Source: Pseudomonas akapageensis
GTDB lineage: Bacteria; Pseudomonadota; Gammaproteobacteria; Pseudomonadales; Pseudomonadaceae
DNA length: 64,000 nt
Assembly: GCF_011355085.1 (NCBI RefSeq)
Contig: NZ_VXCP01000011.1
Location: forward strand, 36,750-100,749
Direction of reading: 5' to 3'
In this document: piece after piece, positions 7,055 to 17,523 of the stretch
Position numbering within the stretch: position 1 is the first letter of the stretch
How the letters are laid out: each line of letters opens with the position of its first letter
Notes under the pieces: generated by a model
What the model saw: only the letters and a program-made list of their open reading frames with translations
Told to the model about the DNA's origin: nothing
Databases searched by the model: none
Position numbers and translations under genes: made by a program

Positions 7055-7486
7055 CTACTCTCGGTGCTTACCGGCCCGACCGACATACGAAAATCCTCCG
7101 TCCGCCTCCCTCTGTCGCTCAATGGCTCGGGCCTCCTCGCGTGTCGAAGTGACTCGAAAAAGGACATAACAGCACTCCTCCAGGAACGCCTGTCGGCCAG
7201 TTTCTGTTTTCAAGTCATACCCCTCTACAGGTGAGGAGAAATACAAATGCTTGGCCAAAATCGATTGCTTACTGGTTACGTCAGATGGATTATCCCAGTC
7301 GCCACCAATTTTAAGAACCAGTCGGTTCTGACGAGACTTTCGATGCTGGATCAATCTTTTCCGCAAATCCTTTCCGATACCGACTTTTAGCGCGAGGCCG
7401 TCGACCGTGTAAATTTCGTAGATACCTGGTTTGTCCGGAACCGCGCGCTCTATCTCAGAAAAACGAATCCTGATCATTTCCGTCAT
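7055..7486 (-). CDS. GIY-YIG-like nuclease family protein
   Basis: From the ATG at 7486 (GGGAG eight bases before) the product has 143 residues. PGIYEIY, KVGIGKDLRKRLIQH and a later Glu-rich helix resemble the GIY-YIG endonuclease core, with the second motif as KVG in place of YIG. Members cut DNA in repair, recombination or mobile elements. It is isolated on the minus strand in an accessory stretch near the tRNA-Pro gene, so a mobile-element origin is plausible. Activity is uncertain given the altered motif. Confidence 0.6.
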   Translation of the reverse strand: MTEMIRIRFSEIERAVPDKPGIYEIYTVDGLALKVGIGKDLRKRLIQHRKSRQNRLVLKIGGDWDNPSDVTSKQSILAKHLYFSSPVEGYDLKTETGRQAFLEECCYVLFRVTSTREEARAIERQREADGGFSYVGRAGKHRE

Positions 7487-7694
7487 TCGGCTTCTCCCTG
7501 ACTTTGGGAATAATCTAAAGCATAGCTTTACAAGATCCGAACCAGTCAGTGCAAGGGATGCGCTGCTGGCCGCGTATGCTGATGAGGTGAAGGCGGGAAG
7601 GATTGTCCGGAAGACTGAATAGCCATGCGTTCTGGCGGGCGTATGCGCGCTAGATACTGAAAAAACGAGCAATGCCCTGCAAAACGGTTACTCA

Positions 7695-7898
7695 ATGAAG
7701 AAGAAGCTGACAGACAGTAAAGCAGCAGTGACTGCTGCTGAAATTGAGCGCTCTATCCAAGCCCTGAACAAAATGGCTGAACGCCTATGGGGTGATGGCC
7801 GGGAAGCCGAGGCGAAAGCTCTCCTCGATGCCTTGGACGCATTAAACCGGGCGCTTGATCGGATCAGGATTGGAGAGAGTCGCAGAGTTCTCCATTAA
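7695..7898 (+). CDS. Small helical hypothetical protein
   Basis: A 67-residue product begins MKKKLTDSKAAVTAAEIERS and continues as a charged, probably all-helical chain (WGDGREAEAKALLDALDALN). No export signal or known domain is visible. The ribosome site is weak. It sits in the accessory region between the GIY-YIG gene and a glycine-zipper protein. I do not recognise it. Confidence 0.45.
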   Translation: MKKKLTDSKAAVTAAEIERSIQALNKMAERLWGDGREAEAKALLDALDALNRALDRIRIGESRRVLH

Positions 7899-8031
7899 AG
7901 GGTACAAATCAGCTGGCGCGTTATGTTGCCGGCTACGCTTGTTCATGTGCCGGATGGGTAGGCCATTCCATCTGTAGGCCTCTCCTGACGGTCAATATGG
8001 CAAGCAATTGTGCTTGCCATTGGGAGGCAGC

Positions 8032-8391
8032 ATGAAACTTCTAAGCGTTTCTGCCGTCAGCATTAGCCTTAGCTTCTTCGGAGCAGTCGCCGCACAGGCT
8101 GAAGAGGTGCTTTCGCAAACAGGCGACACCACCACGGGTGCCGGATTCGGAGCAGGCACTGGCATGCTGGTCGGTGGTGCGGGGGACAGCCCTGTAGGAG
8201 CACTGCTCGGTGCAGGTATTGGGCTATTAGTCGGGCATGGTGTGCAAACTGCTACCGGCCTGGAAGAACGCGCCTACAGAGTTCGCAGCAGTACCGGTGA
8301 AGAACAAGTGGTGCGCTCCCCACACGAGGAGTTCGCAATCGGCCAGCAGGTCGAGGTCAACGGAAGGCGACTGCATACCGTGGCTCCTTAG
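8032..8391 (+). CDS. Exported glycine-zipper protein
   Basis: This 119-residue protein has a signal peptide (MKLLSVSAVSISLSFFGAVAAQA) and a glycine-zipper hairpin (GAGFGAGTGMLVGGAGD and GALLGAGIGLLVGHG), then a small polar C-terminal domain. Glycine zippers insert in or span membranes, often the outer membrane. The ATG at 8032 follows GGGAGGCAGC. An intrinsic terminator closes the gene, which stands alone. Its specific role is unknown. Confidence 0.7.
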   Translation: MKLLSVSAVSISLSFFGAVAAQAEEVLSQTGDTTTGAGFGAGTGMLVGGAGDSPVGALLGAGIGLLVGHGVQTATGLEERAYRVRSSTGEEQVVRSPHEEFAIGQQVEVNGRRLHTVAP

Positions 8392-8417
8392 GTAGATCGT
8401 TTTAGCACGAAGAAGAG

Positions 8418-8442
8418 AGCCCGCCGTCGAGCGGGCTTTTTT
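8418..8442 (+). terminator. Intrinsic terminator of glycine-zipper gene
   Basis: AGCCCGC (8418-8424) and GCGGGCT (8431-8437) form the stem, followed by a run of T. Confidence 0.85.
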
Positions 8443-8450
8443 GTGGCCAA

Positions 8451-8531
8451 TCAGAACGGCGCCTCTTCCTCCTCGCGCCACTCATCGGCCACCGGCTCGT
8501 CACTCTCCTGCTTCTCCCACTCCCGGTACCA
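8451..8531 (-). pseudogene. Remnant C-terminus of an acidic-tailed phage-like protein
   Basis: On the minus strand 26 codons between two in-frame stops read WYREWEKQESDEPVADEWRE and end EEEAPF. An acidic tail ending in Phe recalls single-stranded DNA-binding proteins and some phage recombination proteins. There is no start codon or upstream domain, so this is at best a broken gene end. Its place beside the tRNA-Pro gene fits debris of an earlier integration. Confidence 0.35.
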
Positions 8532-8693
8532 TCAGTGGGAGGTCAGTAAACCGATGAACAAAACCGCACTTGCCTCTACCGGCGACGGAGTGGGTATTCC
8601 CGTACAACGACACCGCCATGCCTCGGTTAGTCCAGCTTCTTCCCACAAGATTCCCTGCAGTGCCAAACAAGTAGCCTCCTCACAGCAGGGTAG

Positions 8694-8733
8694 TTTTGCG
8701 CCAGTTTTGCGCGGGTTTGCGCGGGTTTGCGCG
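8694..8733. repeat. Tandem ~10-bp repeats (TTTGCGCGGG units)
   Basis: Four copies of a unit built on TTTGCGC are spaced about 10-11 bases apart (TTTTGCGCCAG, TTTTGCGCGGG, TTTGCGCGGG, TTTGCGCGGA). They are on one helical face, as expected for protein-binding iterons, and lie 60-100 bases from the 3' end of the tRNA gene. No other gene occupies 8532-8743. Confidence 0.6.
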
Positions 8734-8743
8734 GAGCGAAAAT

Positions 8744-8781
8744 GAAAAAGGGGACCAGCACCGTAAGTGACTGATCCCCTT
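8744..8781 (-). terminator. Terminator downstream of tRNA-Pro
   Basis: On the minus strand AAGGGGA (8781-8775) pairs with TCCCCTT (8754-8748) and is followed by TTTTT. It ends transcription of the tRNA-Pro gene. Confidence 0.75.
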
Positions 8782-8790
8782 ATCAAAATA

Positions 8791-8867
8791 TGGTCGGGAC
8801 GGAGTGATTCGAACACTCGACCCCTAGCACCCCATGCTAGTGCGCTACCGGACTGCGCTACGCCCCG
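8791..8867 (-). tRNA. tRNA-Pro (anticodon GGG)
   Basis: The minus strand folds as a 77-base tRNA from CGGGGCG to the encoded CCA. The anticodon stem CTAGC/GCTAG holds loop ATGGGGT with anticodon GGG, and the T loop reads TTCGAAT. It lies downstream of the MerR-like gene, and its 3' side is flanked by accessory DNA, as is common for integration targets. Confidence 0.97.
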
Positions 8868-8958
8868 ACTAGGCGTGAAACCTGTTCCCGTACTTGCGGG
8901 AACGCTTAAGAATATACCTTAAGCTTTTGAATTGTGGAAGTATTTTTAACGCGTTGTT

Positions 8959-9315
8959 TCACTTGCGTAACACCACCAGCACATCTTCCAGTTCCGAGAT
9001 CATCTGGCGGATCAGTTGCTTGTATTGCGTGGTGTCGTCCTTGGCTTCATCGCCCGACAGGCGCAGGCGTGCGCCGCCGATGGTGAAGCCCTGGTCGTAC
9101 AGCAAGGCGCGGATCTGCCGGATCATCAGCACGTCCTGGCGCTGATAATACCGACGGTTTCCGCGGCGCTTGACCGGGTTGAGTTGAGGGAATTCCTGTT
9201 CCCAGTACCGCAGTACGTGGGGTTTTACAGCGCAAAGTTCACTCACTTCACCAATGGTGAAGTAGCGTTTGCCAGGAATCGGCGGAAGCTCGTCGTTATG
9301 ACTTGGTTCCAGCAT
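8959..9315 (-). CDS. MerR-family transcriptional regulator (PA2737-type)
   Basis: This 118-residue protein has an N-terminal MerR winged helix-turn-helix ([20 protein letters not shown] at about residues 18-37, then WEQEFPQL and RRYYQRQD) and a short helical C-terminus. It lacks an effector-binding domain. It is the conserved small MerR protein encoded just after ihfA in Pseudomonas and other gamma-proteobacteria. Its start overlaps the ihfA end by 20 bases, indicating coupled expression. The ATG at 9315 is preferred to an upstream TTG. Its targets are not known to me. Confidence 0.9.
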   Translation of the reverse strand: MLEPSHNDELPPIPGKRYFTIGEVSELCAVKPHVLRYWEQEFPQLNPVKRRGNRRYYQRQDVLMIRQIRALLYDQGFTIGGARLRLSGDEAKDDTTQYKQLIRQMISELEDVLVVLRK

Positions 9316-9598
9316 ATGCCTCAACTCGGGCCTTCAACTTCTGCCCTGGACGAAAGGTGACCACACGGCGAGCCGTGATCGGGATTTCTTCTCCCGTCTT
9401 TGGATTGCGGCCAGGCCGCTGGCGTTTGTCGCGCAGGTCGAAATTGCCGAAACCGGACAATTTGACCTGCTCGTTGTCTTCGAGAGCGTGCCTGATTTCC
9501 TCGAAAAACAGTTCGACCAATTCCTTGGCTTCCCGTTTATTCAGGCCCAGCTCTTCATAAAGACGTTCGGCCATTTCAGCTTTCGTCAGAGCCCCCAT
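9296..9598 (-). CDS. ihfA: Integration host factor subunit alpha
   Basis: The 100-residue protein is a full-length IHF alpha of the HU/IHF family, with [20 protein letters not shown] at the start and the DNA-binding arm containing [20 protein letters not shown]. Together with IHF beta it bends DNA at specific sites in replication, recombination and sigma-54 transcription. It follows pheT by three bases, the conserved arrangement in gamma-proteobacteria. Confidence 0.98.
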   Translation of the reverse strand: MGALTKAEMAERLYEELGLNKREAKELVELFFEEIRHALEDNEQVKLSGFGNFDLRDKRQRPGRNPKTGEEIPITARRVVTFRPGQKLKARVEAYAGTKS

Positions 9599-9601
9599 AC
9601 G

Positions 9602-11980
9602 CTACATCCTTAACGTGGCGTTCAACCTTTGTTCGAGCGAGGTGAGGATCGCTTGGGTCGTGGAACTCACCTCATCGTCATTAAGAGTGCGCGATGGATG
9701 CTGCCAGGTCAAGCCAACTGCAAGGCTTTTTCTATGGGGATCAATGCCTTTACCCTGATAGACGTCAAAGAGCCTGAGGTCCGTGAGCCATTCGCCTGCA
9801 TTTTCACGGATTACTTCAAGCACGGCACTGGCCGCAACGTCCTTGTCTGCCAGCAACGCCAGGTCACGACGCACTTCAGGAAAGCGCGACAACTCCTGGA
9901 ATTTCGGCATTTTACCCAGCGCCACTTGTGCCAGAACCAGCTCGAAAACGAATACCGGACGGTCCAGACCCAGGGTTTTCGACAATTCAGGGTGGATCGC
10001 GCCGATGTAACCGACTTCGCGACCATCACGCTCGATGCGCGCGGTTTGACCCGGGTGCAGCGCAGGGTGTTTACCCGGCACGAAGGTGAACGCGTCCAGG
10101 GCACCGGCATGACCCAGCAGTGCTTCCACATCGGCCTTGACGTCGAAGAAGTCCAGGGTGTCGCGGCCCTGCGCCCAGCCTTCCGGCAGACGGCTGCCGC
10201 ACGCCACACCGGCGAGCATCGGCTCTTGCTTCAAACCTTCCAGCTGACCGACGAAGCGCAGGCCGCTTTCGAACAGGCGCACGCGATCCTGTTGACGGTT
10301 CAGGTTGTGCGCAAGCGCCTTGACCAGGCCTGGCCACAGGGACGAGCGCATGGCGGCCATGTCGTTGGAAATCGGGTTGGCCAGCAACAGCGGCTTGACG
10401 CCCGGGTTGAACAGTTCGAACTGTTTCGGATCGATGAAGCTGTAGGTAATCGCCTCCTGGTAACCGCGGGCCACCAGCAGACGGCGCAGCTCAGGCAGGT
10501 CGCTACGCGCTTCAGCCTTGGCTTGCGGCGCCAGGCGGGCTTGCGGGTAGCGAACCGGCAAGCGGTTGTAACCGTACAGACGTGCCAGTTCTTCGATCAG
10601 GTCGACTTCCAGGCTGATATCGAAGCGATGGCTTGGCACTTCGACGCGCCACTGCCCTGCCCCATCGGCAGCAATGGTCAGGCCCAGGCCGCCGAGCAGA
10701 CGCTCGACTTCGGCCGAATCCATTTCCATGCCCAGCATCTGGGTGATGCGCTCGGCACGCAGGGTGATCGGTGCAATCGACGGCAGATGCTGCTCGCTGA
10801 CGGCTTCGATGATCGGGCCAGCGTCGCCGCCAGTGATTTCCAGCAGCAGGCCGGTGGCGCGCTCCATGGCTTCACGGGCCAGCTGCCAGTCCACGCCACG
10901 CTCGTAGCGGTGCGAAGCATCGGTGTGCAGGCCATAGGAACGCGCCTTGCCGGCAACGGCGATCTGATCGAAGAAGGCACTTTCCAGGAAAATGTCGCGA
11001 GTGGTCGCGGACACGCCGCTGTGCTCGCCACCCATCACACCGGCGATGGCCAGGGCGCGGGTGTGGTCGGCGATCACCAGCGTATCGCTACGCAGGGTGA
11101 CTTCCTGACCGTCGAGCAGGACCAGCTTCTCGCCTTCGTCGGCCATGCGCACACGAATGCCGCCGTTGATTTCGGCGAGATCGAAGGCGTGCAGAGGTTG
11201 GCCCAGCTCCAGCATCACGTAGTTGGTGATGTCTACCGCCGCGTCGATGCTGCGCACGTCGGCGCGACGCAGGCGCTCGACCATCCACAGCGGGGTCGGC
11301 CGGGACAGGTCGACGTTACGGATAACACGCCCCAGGTAACGCGGGCACGCTGCCGGCGCCAATACTTCTACCGGACGCACTTCGTCGTGCACGGCAGGGA
11401 CGGCGGCCACAACCGGACGCGTGACCTCGGCGGCATACAGCGCACCGACTTCACGGGCCAGGCCCGCCAGCGACAGGCAGTCGCCGCGGTTCGGGGTCAG
11501 GTCGACCTCGATGCTGGCGTCGTCCAGTTGCAGGTAGACACGGATATCCTGACCCACTGGCGCATCGGCCGGCAGCTCCATCAGACCGTCGTTGCCTTCA
11601 CCGACCTGCAGCTCGGACTGCGAGCAGAGCATGCCGTTGGATTCGACGCCGCGCAGCTTGGCTTTCTTGATCTTGAAGTCACCCGGCAGTTCGGCACCAA
11701 GGGTGGCGAACGGGATCTTCAGGCCCGGGCGCACGTTGGGCGCGCCGCAGACGACCTGGAAGGTCTCGCTGCCGTTGCTGACCTGGCAGACGCGCAGCTT
11801 GTCGGCATCGGGGTGTTGTTCGGTGCTCAGCACTTCACCGACGATCACGCCGGTGAATTCGCCAGCGGCCAGGGTAACGCTGTCGACTTCAAGGCCTGCC
11901 ATCGACAGGCGGGCGACCAATTCGTCGCGGCTTACCTGCGGGCTTACCCAGCCGCGCAGCCATTGTTCACTGAATTTCAT
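9602..11980 (-). CDS. pheT: Phenylalanyl-tRNA synthetase beta subunit
   Basis: At 792 residues this matches the bacterial beta chain. MKFSEQWLRGWVSPQVSRDE opens the protein, a tRNA-binding OB domain (GVIVGEVLSTEQHPDADKLR) follows at about 40-150, then the B3/B4 editing region, the B5 domain and the C-terminal anticodon-binding FDX-ACB domain (FPEVRRDLALLADKDV onward). With PheS it forms the heterotetramer that charges tRNA-Phe and edits Tyr. It lies 35 bases after pheS. Confidence 0.98.
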   Translation of the reverse strand: MKFSEQWLRGWVSPQVSRDELVARLSMAGLEVDSVTLAAGEFTGVIVGEVLSTEQHPDADKLRVCQVSNGSETFQVVCGAPNVRPGLKIPFATLGAELPGDFKIKKAKLRGVESNGMLCSQSELQVGEGNDGLMELPADAPVGQDIRVYLQLDDASIEVDLTPNRGDCLSLAGLAREVGALYAAEVTRPVVAAVPAVHDEVRPVEVLAPAACPRYLGRVIRNVDLSRPTPLWMVERLRRADVRSIDAAVDITNYVMLELGQPLHAFDLAEINGGIRVRMADEGEKLVLLDGQEVTLRSDTLVIADHTRALAIAGVMGGEHSGVSATTRDIFLESAFFDQIAVAGKARSYGLHTDASHRYERGVDWQLAREAMERATGLLLEITGGDAGPIIEAVSEQHLPSIAPITLRAERITQMLGMEMDSAEVERLLGGLGLTIAADGAGQWRVEVPSHRFDISLEVDLIEELARLYGYNRLPVRYPQARLAPQAKAEARSDLPELRRLLVARGYQEAITYSFIDPKQFELFNPGVKPLLLANPISNDMAAMRSSLWPGLVKALAHNLNRQQDRVRLFESGLRFVGQLEGLKQEPMLAGVACGSRLPEGWAQGRDTLDFFDVKADVEALLGHAGALDAFTFVPGKHPALHPGQTARIERDGREVGYIGAIHPELSKTLGLDRPVFVFELVLAQVALGKMPKFQELSRFPEVRRDLALLADKDVAASAVLEVIRENAGEWLTDLRLFDVYQGKGIDPHRKSLAVGLTWQHPSRTLNDDEVSSTTQAILTSLEQRLNATLRM

Positions 11981-12015
11981 CCTGCTCTCCTAAAGATTCG
12001 TTACGGGCGTGCGAC

Positions 12016-13085
<1,070 letters not shown>

Positions 13086-13101
13086 ATGACGTTTAACACC
13101 A

Positions 13102-13119
13102 GAGGGCAAAAATGCCCTC
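13102..13119 (-). terminator. Hairpin after rplT
   Basis: GAGGGCA and TGCCCTC form a 7-bp stem with a short A/T loop about 20 bases after the rplT stop. No U tract follows, so it may be a processing or 3'-stabilising stem rather than a full terminator. Confidence 0.45.
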
Positions 13120-13138
13120 GGGTGATTGTCGGGGGTAC

Positions 13139-13495
13139 TTAAGCCAGAACGGCTTTAGCCTTCTCGACAATCGCAGCAAACGCCGCTTTTTCGTTCACTG
13201 CCAGATCAGCCAGAACCTTACGGTCGATCTCGATCGACGCTTTTTTCAGGCCAGCGATGAAACGGCTGTAGGACAGACCGTTGGTACGCGCACCAGCGTT
13301 GATACGAGCGATCCACAGAGCGCGGAACTGACGTTTTTTCTGACGACGGTCACGGTAGGCGTATTGGCCTGCCTTGATTACCGCTTGCTTGGCAACACGG
13401 AATACGCGCGAGCGTGCACCGTAGTAACCTTTAGCAAGTTTCAGAATTTTCTTGTGACGCTTACGGGCAATGACGCCACGCTTTACACGAGCCAT
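13139..13495 (-). CDS. rplT: 50S ribosomal protein L20
   Basis: The 118-residue basic protein is a typical L20, starting [20 protein letters not shown] and containing the rRNA-binding C-terminal domain ([20 protein letters not shown]). L20 binds 23S rRNA early in 50S assembly and in many bacteria represses its own operon. It follows rpmI by 29 bases in the thrS-infC-rpmI-rplT block. Confidence 0.98.
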   Translation of the reverse strand: MARVKRGVIARKRHKKILKLAKGYYGARSRVFRVAKQAVIKAGQYAYRDRRQKKRQFRALWIARINAGARTNGLSYSRFIAGLKKASIEIDRKVLADLAVNEKAAFAAIVEKAKAVLA

Positions 13496-13524
13496 GAGTA
13501 ATTTCCTCTATTCTTAACCAAAAA

Positions 13525-13719
13525 TTAACGAAGACGCAGCATGCGCTCGACTTTTTGCACGTCGGACGGGTGCAGCAAGCTGCTACCGCGCAGTTGACGC
13601 TTACGCTTGGTCGACATTTTGGTCAGGATGTGGCTCTTGAAAGCGTGCTTGTGCTTGATGCCGTTAGCAGTTTTCAGAAACCGCTTGGCAGCACCACTTT
13701 TAGTTTTCATCTTTGGCAT
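13525..13719 (-). CDS. rpmI: 50S ribosomal protein L35
   Basis: The 64-residue lysine-rich protein is a full-length L35, from [14 protein letters not shown] to [11 protein letters not shown]. It is a small component of the large ribosomal subunit. It lies between infC and rplT, 60 bases after infC, and is likely controlled with rplT through the shared message. Confidence 0.98.
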   Translation of the reverse strand: MPKMKTKSGAAKRFLKTANGIKHKHAFKSHILTKMSTKRKRQLRGSSLLHPSDVQKVERMLRLR

Positions 13720-13779
13720 GTTCGGATACTCCGCATTCAGTGGATAAACATAATCGCAAGGCCTGCCGTGCCCTGTTGA

Positions 13780-14331
13780 TTACTTCTTTTTCTTGGGGGC
13801 GATGACCATGATCAGCTGGCGTCCTTCCATCTTAGGATGCTGTTCGACCGAGCCGTATTCGAGCAGGTCTTGTTCGACCCGCTTCAACAGCTCCATCCCC
13901 AGCTCCTGGTGAGCCATCTCACGGCCGCGAAATCTCAAGGAAATCTTGGCCCTGTCCCCATCACTCAGGAAACGTACCAGGTTGCGTAGTTTTACCTGGT
14001 AATCCCCTTCCTCCGTCCCTGGACGAAACTTGATTTCTTTAATCTGGACCTGCTTTTGGTTCTTCTTCGCGGCAGCGACCTGCTTCTTCTTTTCGAAGAT
14101 GTGCTTGCCGTAGTCCATGACACGGCAAACCGGAGGTACTGCGTCGGCAGAAATTTCTACCAGGTCCAGCTTCGCTTCTTCAGCGATACGAAGCGCTTCA
14201 TCAATCGAGACGATGCCAATCTGCTCGCCGTCAGCGCCAATTAACCGAACCTCGCGTGCCGAGATATTCTCGTTGATCGGGGCTTTCGGTGCAGTTCGTT
14301 TATCTTGTCTCATTTCACGCTTAATAATAAT
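13780..14331 (-). CDS. infC: Translation initiation factor IF-3, AUU start
   Basis: IF-3 keeps the ribosomal subunits apart and proofreads start codons. The protein has the N-terminal domain ([19 protein letters not shown]), linker helix and C-terminal domain ([20 protein letters not shown]) and ends in APKKKK. Three tandem ATT codons (14331, 14328, 14325) precede AAGCGTGAAATG, with GGAG two, five or eight bases before them. No good ribosome site fits the ATG at 14313. An AUU start that IF-3 itself represses is known for infC. I give the longest form, 183 residues as in relatives; spacing favours the second or third ATT. The first ATT overlaps the thrS stop by one base. Confidence 0.92.
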   Translation of the reverse strand: MIIKREMRQDKRTAPKAPINENISAREVRLIGADGEQIGIVSIDEALRIAEEAKLDLVEISADAVPPVCRVMDYGKHIFEKKKQVAAAKKNQKQVQIKEIKFRPGTEEGDYQVKLRNLVRFLSDGDRAKISLRFRGREMAHQELGMELLKRVEQDLLEYGSVEQHPKMEGRQLIMVIAPKKKK

Positions 14332-16253
14332 TACTCCGAATCATGGCGACCACGCCGGGAAACCGCTTGAGCGAGGAATTCAGCGAATTGGGCGACGGGC
14401 ATGGAGCCCAGGTCAGCGCCTTCACGTGTACGCACAGCGACAGTTTGCGTTTCGACTTCCCGATCCCCGATAACCAGGAGATAAGGAACCTTGAGCAAAG
14501 TATGCTCGCGGATTTTAAAGCCGATCTTTTCATTTCTCAAGTCAGACTTGGCACGAAATCCGCTTTCGGTCAGATTTTTTTCTACTTCCAGCGCAAAATC
14601 TGCTTGTTTATCAGTGATGTTCATGATCACTGCCTGAGTCGGCGCCAGCCACGCAGGGAACGCACCCTCGTAGTGCTCGATCAGGATACCGACAAAACGC
14701 TCGAAGGAGCCGAGAATCGCCCGGTGCAACATGACCGGATGTTTACGGCCGTTGTCTTCGGAGACGTATTCTGCGCCCAGGCGGATCGGCAGGTTGAAAT
14801 CGAGCTGCAGTGTACCGCATTGCCACACGCGGCCCAGGCAATCTTTCAACGAGAATTCGATTTTCGGACCGTAGAAGGCACCCTCGCCCGGCTGCAGATC
14901 GTACGGCAGGCCCGCGCTGTCCAGTGCGGCGGCCAGCGCGTTCTCGGCGCGATCCCACAATTCGTCGGAACCCACGCGTTTTTCCGGACGAGTGGACAGC
15001 TTCAGCTCGATGTCCTTGAAGCCGAAATCGGCATAGACATCCAGGGTCAGCTTGATGAAAGCGGCCGATTCGGACTGCATCTGCTCTTCGGTACAGAAGA
15101 TATGCGCGTCGTCCTGGGTGAAGGCACGCACGCGCATGATGCCGTGCAAGGCACCCGACGGCTCGTTACGGTGGCAGGCACCGAACTCGGCCAGGCGCAT
15201 CGGCAGTTCGCGGTAGCTTTTCAGGCCCTGGTTGAACACCTGCACGTGGCATGGGCAGTTCATCGGCTTGATGGCGTAGTCGCGGCTTTCCGACTCGGTG
15301 GTGAACATGTTCTCGGCGTAGTTGGCCCAGTGCCCGGATTTTTCCCACAGGCTGCGATCGACCACTTGCGGGGTCTTGATCTCCAGGTAGCCGTTGTCAC
15401 GCTGCACCTTGCGCATGTACTGCTCGAGCACCTGGTACAGGGTCCAGCCGTTGGGGTGCCAGAACACCATGCCCGGGGCTTCTTCCTGGGTATGGAACAG
15501 GCCCAGGCGCTTGCCGATCTTGCGATGGTCGCGCTTTTCAGCCTCTTCGATACGCTGGATGTAGGCAGCCAGCTGCTTCTTGTCAGCCCAGGCAGTGCCG
15601 TAGACGCGCTGCAGTTGCTCGTTCTTGGCATCGCCACGCCAGTAGGCGCCGGATAGCTTGGTCAACTTGAACGACTTCAGGAAGCGCGTATTCGGCACGT
15701 GCGGACCACGGCACATGTCGACGTATTCTTCGTGGTAGTACAGGCCCATGGCCTGTTCGTTCGGCATGTCTTCGACCAGGCGCAGCTTGTACTCTTCGCC
15801 ACGGGCCTTGAACACGTCGATCACTTCGGCACGCGGGGTCACCTTCTTGATGACGTCGTAGTCCTTGTCGATCAGCTGGTGCATGCGCTGCTCGATGGCA
15901 GCCATGTCGTCAGGCGTGAAAGGACGCTCGTAGGCGATATCGTAGTAGAAGCCTTCGTCGATGACCGGGCCGATCACCATCCTGGCAGTCGGATAGAGCT
16001 GCTTGACCGCATGGCCGACCAGGTGGGCGCACGAGTGGCGAATGATCTCCAGCCCCTCTGCATCCTTTGGCGTAATGATTTGCAGCGTGGCATCGGCCTC
16101 GATCGGATCGCAGGCGTCGACCAGCTTGCCGTTGACCTTGCCGGCCAGGGTGGCCTTGGCCAGGCCCGCGCCAATGGAAGCGGCGACTTCGGCTACGGAT
16201 ACCGGATGATCGAACGAACGTTGACTGCCGTCGGGAAGAGTAATAGTTGGCAT
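14331..16253 (-). CDS. thrS: Threonyl-tRNA synthetase
   Basis: The 640-residue protein has the TGS domain at the start ([14 protein letters not shown]), the editing domain with [16 protein letters not shown], the class II catalytic core ([27 protein letters not shown]) and a C-terminal anticodon-binding domain. It charges tRNA-Thr and removes mischarged Ser. The ATG at 16253 follows a GGAGAGGAGG site. It heads the thrS-infC-rpmI-rplT-pheST-ihfA block. Confidence 0.98.
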   Translation of the reverse strand: MPTITLPDGSQRSFDHPVSVAEVAASIGAGLAKATLAGKVNGKLVDACDPIEADATLQIITPKDAEGLEIIRHSCAHLVGHAVKQLYPTARMVIGPVIDEGFYYDIAYERPFTPDDMAAIEQRMHQLIDKDYDVIKKVTPRAEVIDVFKARGEEYKLRLVEDMPNEQAMGLYYHEEYVDMCRGPHVPNTRFLKSFKLTKLSGAYWRGDAKNEQLQRVYGTAWADKKQLAAYIQRIEEAEKRDHRKIGKRLGLFHTQEEAPGMVFWHPNGWTLYQVLEQYMRKVQRDNGYLEIKTPQVVDRSLWEKSGHWANYAENMFTTESESRDYAIKPMNCPCHVQVFNQGLKSYRELPMRLAEFGACHRNEPSGALHGIMRVRAFTQDDAHIFCTEEQMQSESAAFIKLTLDVYADFGFKDIELKLSTRPEKRVGSDELWDRAENALAAALDSAGLPYDLQPGEGAFYGPKIEFSLKDCLGRVWQCGTLQLDFNLPIRLGAEYVSEDNGRKHPVMLHRAILGSFERFVGILIEHYEGAFPAWLAPTQAVIMNITDKQADFALEVEKNLTESGFRAKSDLRNEKIGFKIREHTLLKVPYLLVIGDREVETQTVAVRTREGADLGSMPVAQFAEFLAQAVSRRGRHDSE

Positions 16254-16627
16254 GGCGCCTCCTCTCCTAGTGGTGACCCCTACCAAAGGTCACGTGGGTT
16301 GGGATGAGCCAGTACAAGATTCGATCCAGGCCGTTCAATAACGCCTGCCTTACATTGGCAGGAGCCGTCAGGCCAACCAGAGAACGAACCAGAGTGACTG
16401 GATTAAAACGAATTCGGGTGGTTTGCCGGGATGCGCGGCCAAATATGGCCAGCAGGCATTCCAGAGCCGGGCATCCTAGCATAGATATGGCGTGTGAGCT
16501 GCGCTGGCACGGCAATCCCGGGCAAATTGCGCAAAATAGTTGCGTGCGCTGAACTTGAAGGGATTGCTCGCCCTCACATATCAAGAAGGTTCGCCTTTTC
16601 AACTACCTGAACACAGGAGTTACCGGT
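16254..16627. promoter_or_regulatory. Upstream region of thrS
   Basis: This 374-base gap between divergent thrS and a small exported protein gene must hold both promoters. On the minus strand TATGCT near 16480 is a fair -10 candidate, but I see no matching -35. I find no T-box or clear operator stem and no gene. Confidence 0.3.
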
Positions 16628-16927
16628 ATGCGATTTCAGCACCTTTTCTCTCTGGTCGCCGCCTGCGCCATGGCGCTGCCATTGACCGCCAATGCCGCCG
16701 GACTGGATGGCCAACGCGATCAATACCTCAAAGCGTGCGAAACATCCGCCAAGGCACATCAGGTGAGCGCGGCAGGAGCCACCCAACACTGCAAATGCAG
16801 TGCGGAAGTCGTCGACAGCAAATTCACGCAAGAAGAGGTCGGAAAGCTGAACGACGGCACAGCCTCGGCCGCACTGGTAGATCGCCTCAAAACTGAAGTC
16901 CATACCGCGTGCGGCACGGCAAAATGA
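16628..16927 (+). CDS. Small exported hypothetical protein
   Basis: This 99-residue protein has a clear signal peptide (MRFQHLFSLVAACAMALPLTANAA) and a mature part with four Cys, including CKC, that may form disulfides in the periplasm. A CAGGAG site precedes the ATG. It stands alone between thrS and the cold-shock gene. I do not recognise a named family. Confidence 0.7.
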   Translation: MRFQHLFSLVAACAMALPLTANAAGLDGQRDQYLKACETSAKAHQVSAAGATQHCKCSAEVVDSKFTQEEVGKLNDGTASAALVDRLKTEVHTACGTAK

Positions 16928-17217
16928 GCGTAAACTGAGCTGGACAGGTGTGCTTTCAGACCTTTCGGGGCTCGAAAAAGGCCGTTTCATCCGATAATTT
17001 CAGATTTTACAGCTTTTTTTCAGCCTTTTGATTTAGCCTCATCCCCAGCAAAACCGGGGGTTTGCGGCAAAAATCAGGGCTACACGCAGTCAAATGTTTC
17101 GCAACAGGCGCATCTAAAAAGGTTCTCGAGCGAACATTTAGACTATGATGTCTCCGTGTGCCCAGTTGGCCTGAGCAGCACAGCACTACTGAATATTATG
17201 TTTCTTGGAGATACACC
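16928..17217 (+). promoter_or_regulatory. Leader region of the cold-shock gene
   Basis: These 290 bases contain no supported gene. The T-rich stretch before 17218 is consistent with the promoter and long 5' leader usual for cspA-type genes, but I cannot mark the start site. Confidence 0.35.
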
Positions 17218-17430
17218 ATGTCTAATCGCCAAACCGGCACCGTAAAATGGTTCAACGATGAGAAAGGCTTCGGCTTCATCACTCCTCAAGGTGGCGGTGA
17301 CGACCTGTTCGTACACTTCAAAGCTATTGAATCCGACGGTTTCAAAAGCCTGAAAGAAGGCCAGACCGTTTCTTTCGTAGCAGAGAAAGGCCAAAAGGGC
17401 ATGCAAGCTGCTCAAGTTCGTCCGGAGTAA
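17218..17430 (+). CDS. CspA-family cold-shock protein
   Basis: The 70-residue protein is a single cold-shock domain with both RNA-binding motifs, [15 protein letters not shown] and DLFVHF. Such proteins melt secondary structure in single-stranded RNA or DNA. The ATG at 17218 has a GGAG site; a longer upstream frame has no support. A strong terminator follows directly. Which Csp paralogue it is cannot be decided here. Confidence 0.93.
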   Translation: MSNRQTGTVKWFNDEKGFGFITPQGGGDDLFVHFKAIESDGFKSLKEGQTVSFVAEKGQKGMQAAQVRPE

Positions 17431-17443
17431 TTCTCCCCGAACG

Positions 17444-17474
17444 AAAAAAACCCGTCCTTGAGACGGGTTTTTTT
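17444..17474 (+). terminator. Intrinsic terminator of cold-shock gene
   Basis: CCCGTC (17451-17456) and GACGGG (17462-17467) are flanked by an A run and a run of seven T, giving a bidirectional-looking terminator. Confidence 0.9.
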
Positions 17475-17481
17475 ATGCCTG

Positions 17482-17512
17482 CCTCGTTCCCACGCTCCGC
17501 GTGGGAACGAGG
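17482..17512. repeat. REP-type palindrome, CTCGTTCCCACGC family
   Basis: CCTCGTTCCCACGC and GCGTGGGAACGAGG form a 14-bp stem around TCC. The same palindrome recurs at 30223, 42165 and 54121, always between genes. Confidence 0.85.
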
Positions 17513-17523
17513 GCGTTGAGGCG

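Noticed and set aside
7431..7622. Plus-strand frame ending AAYADEVKAGRIVRKTE
   Set aside because: It is opposite the start of the GIY-YIG gene and has no ribosome site; the end may be a gene relic, but there is too little to call.
8532..8816. Minus-strand frame of 94 codons over the tRNA-Pro end
   Set aside because: It begins inside the tRNA gene and crosses its terminator; composition is not protein-like.
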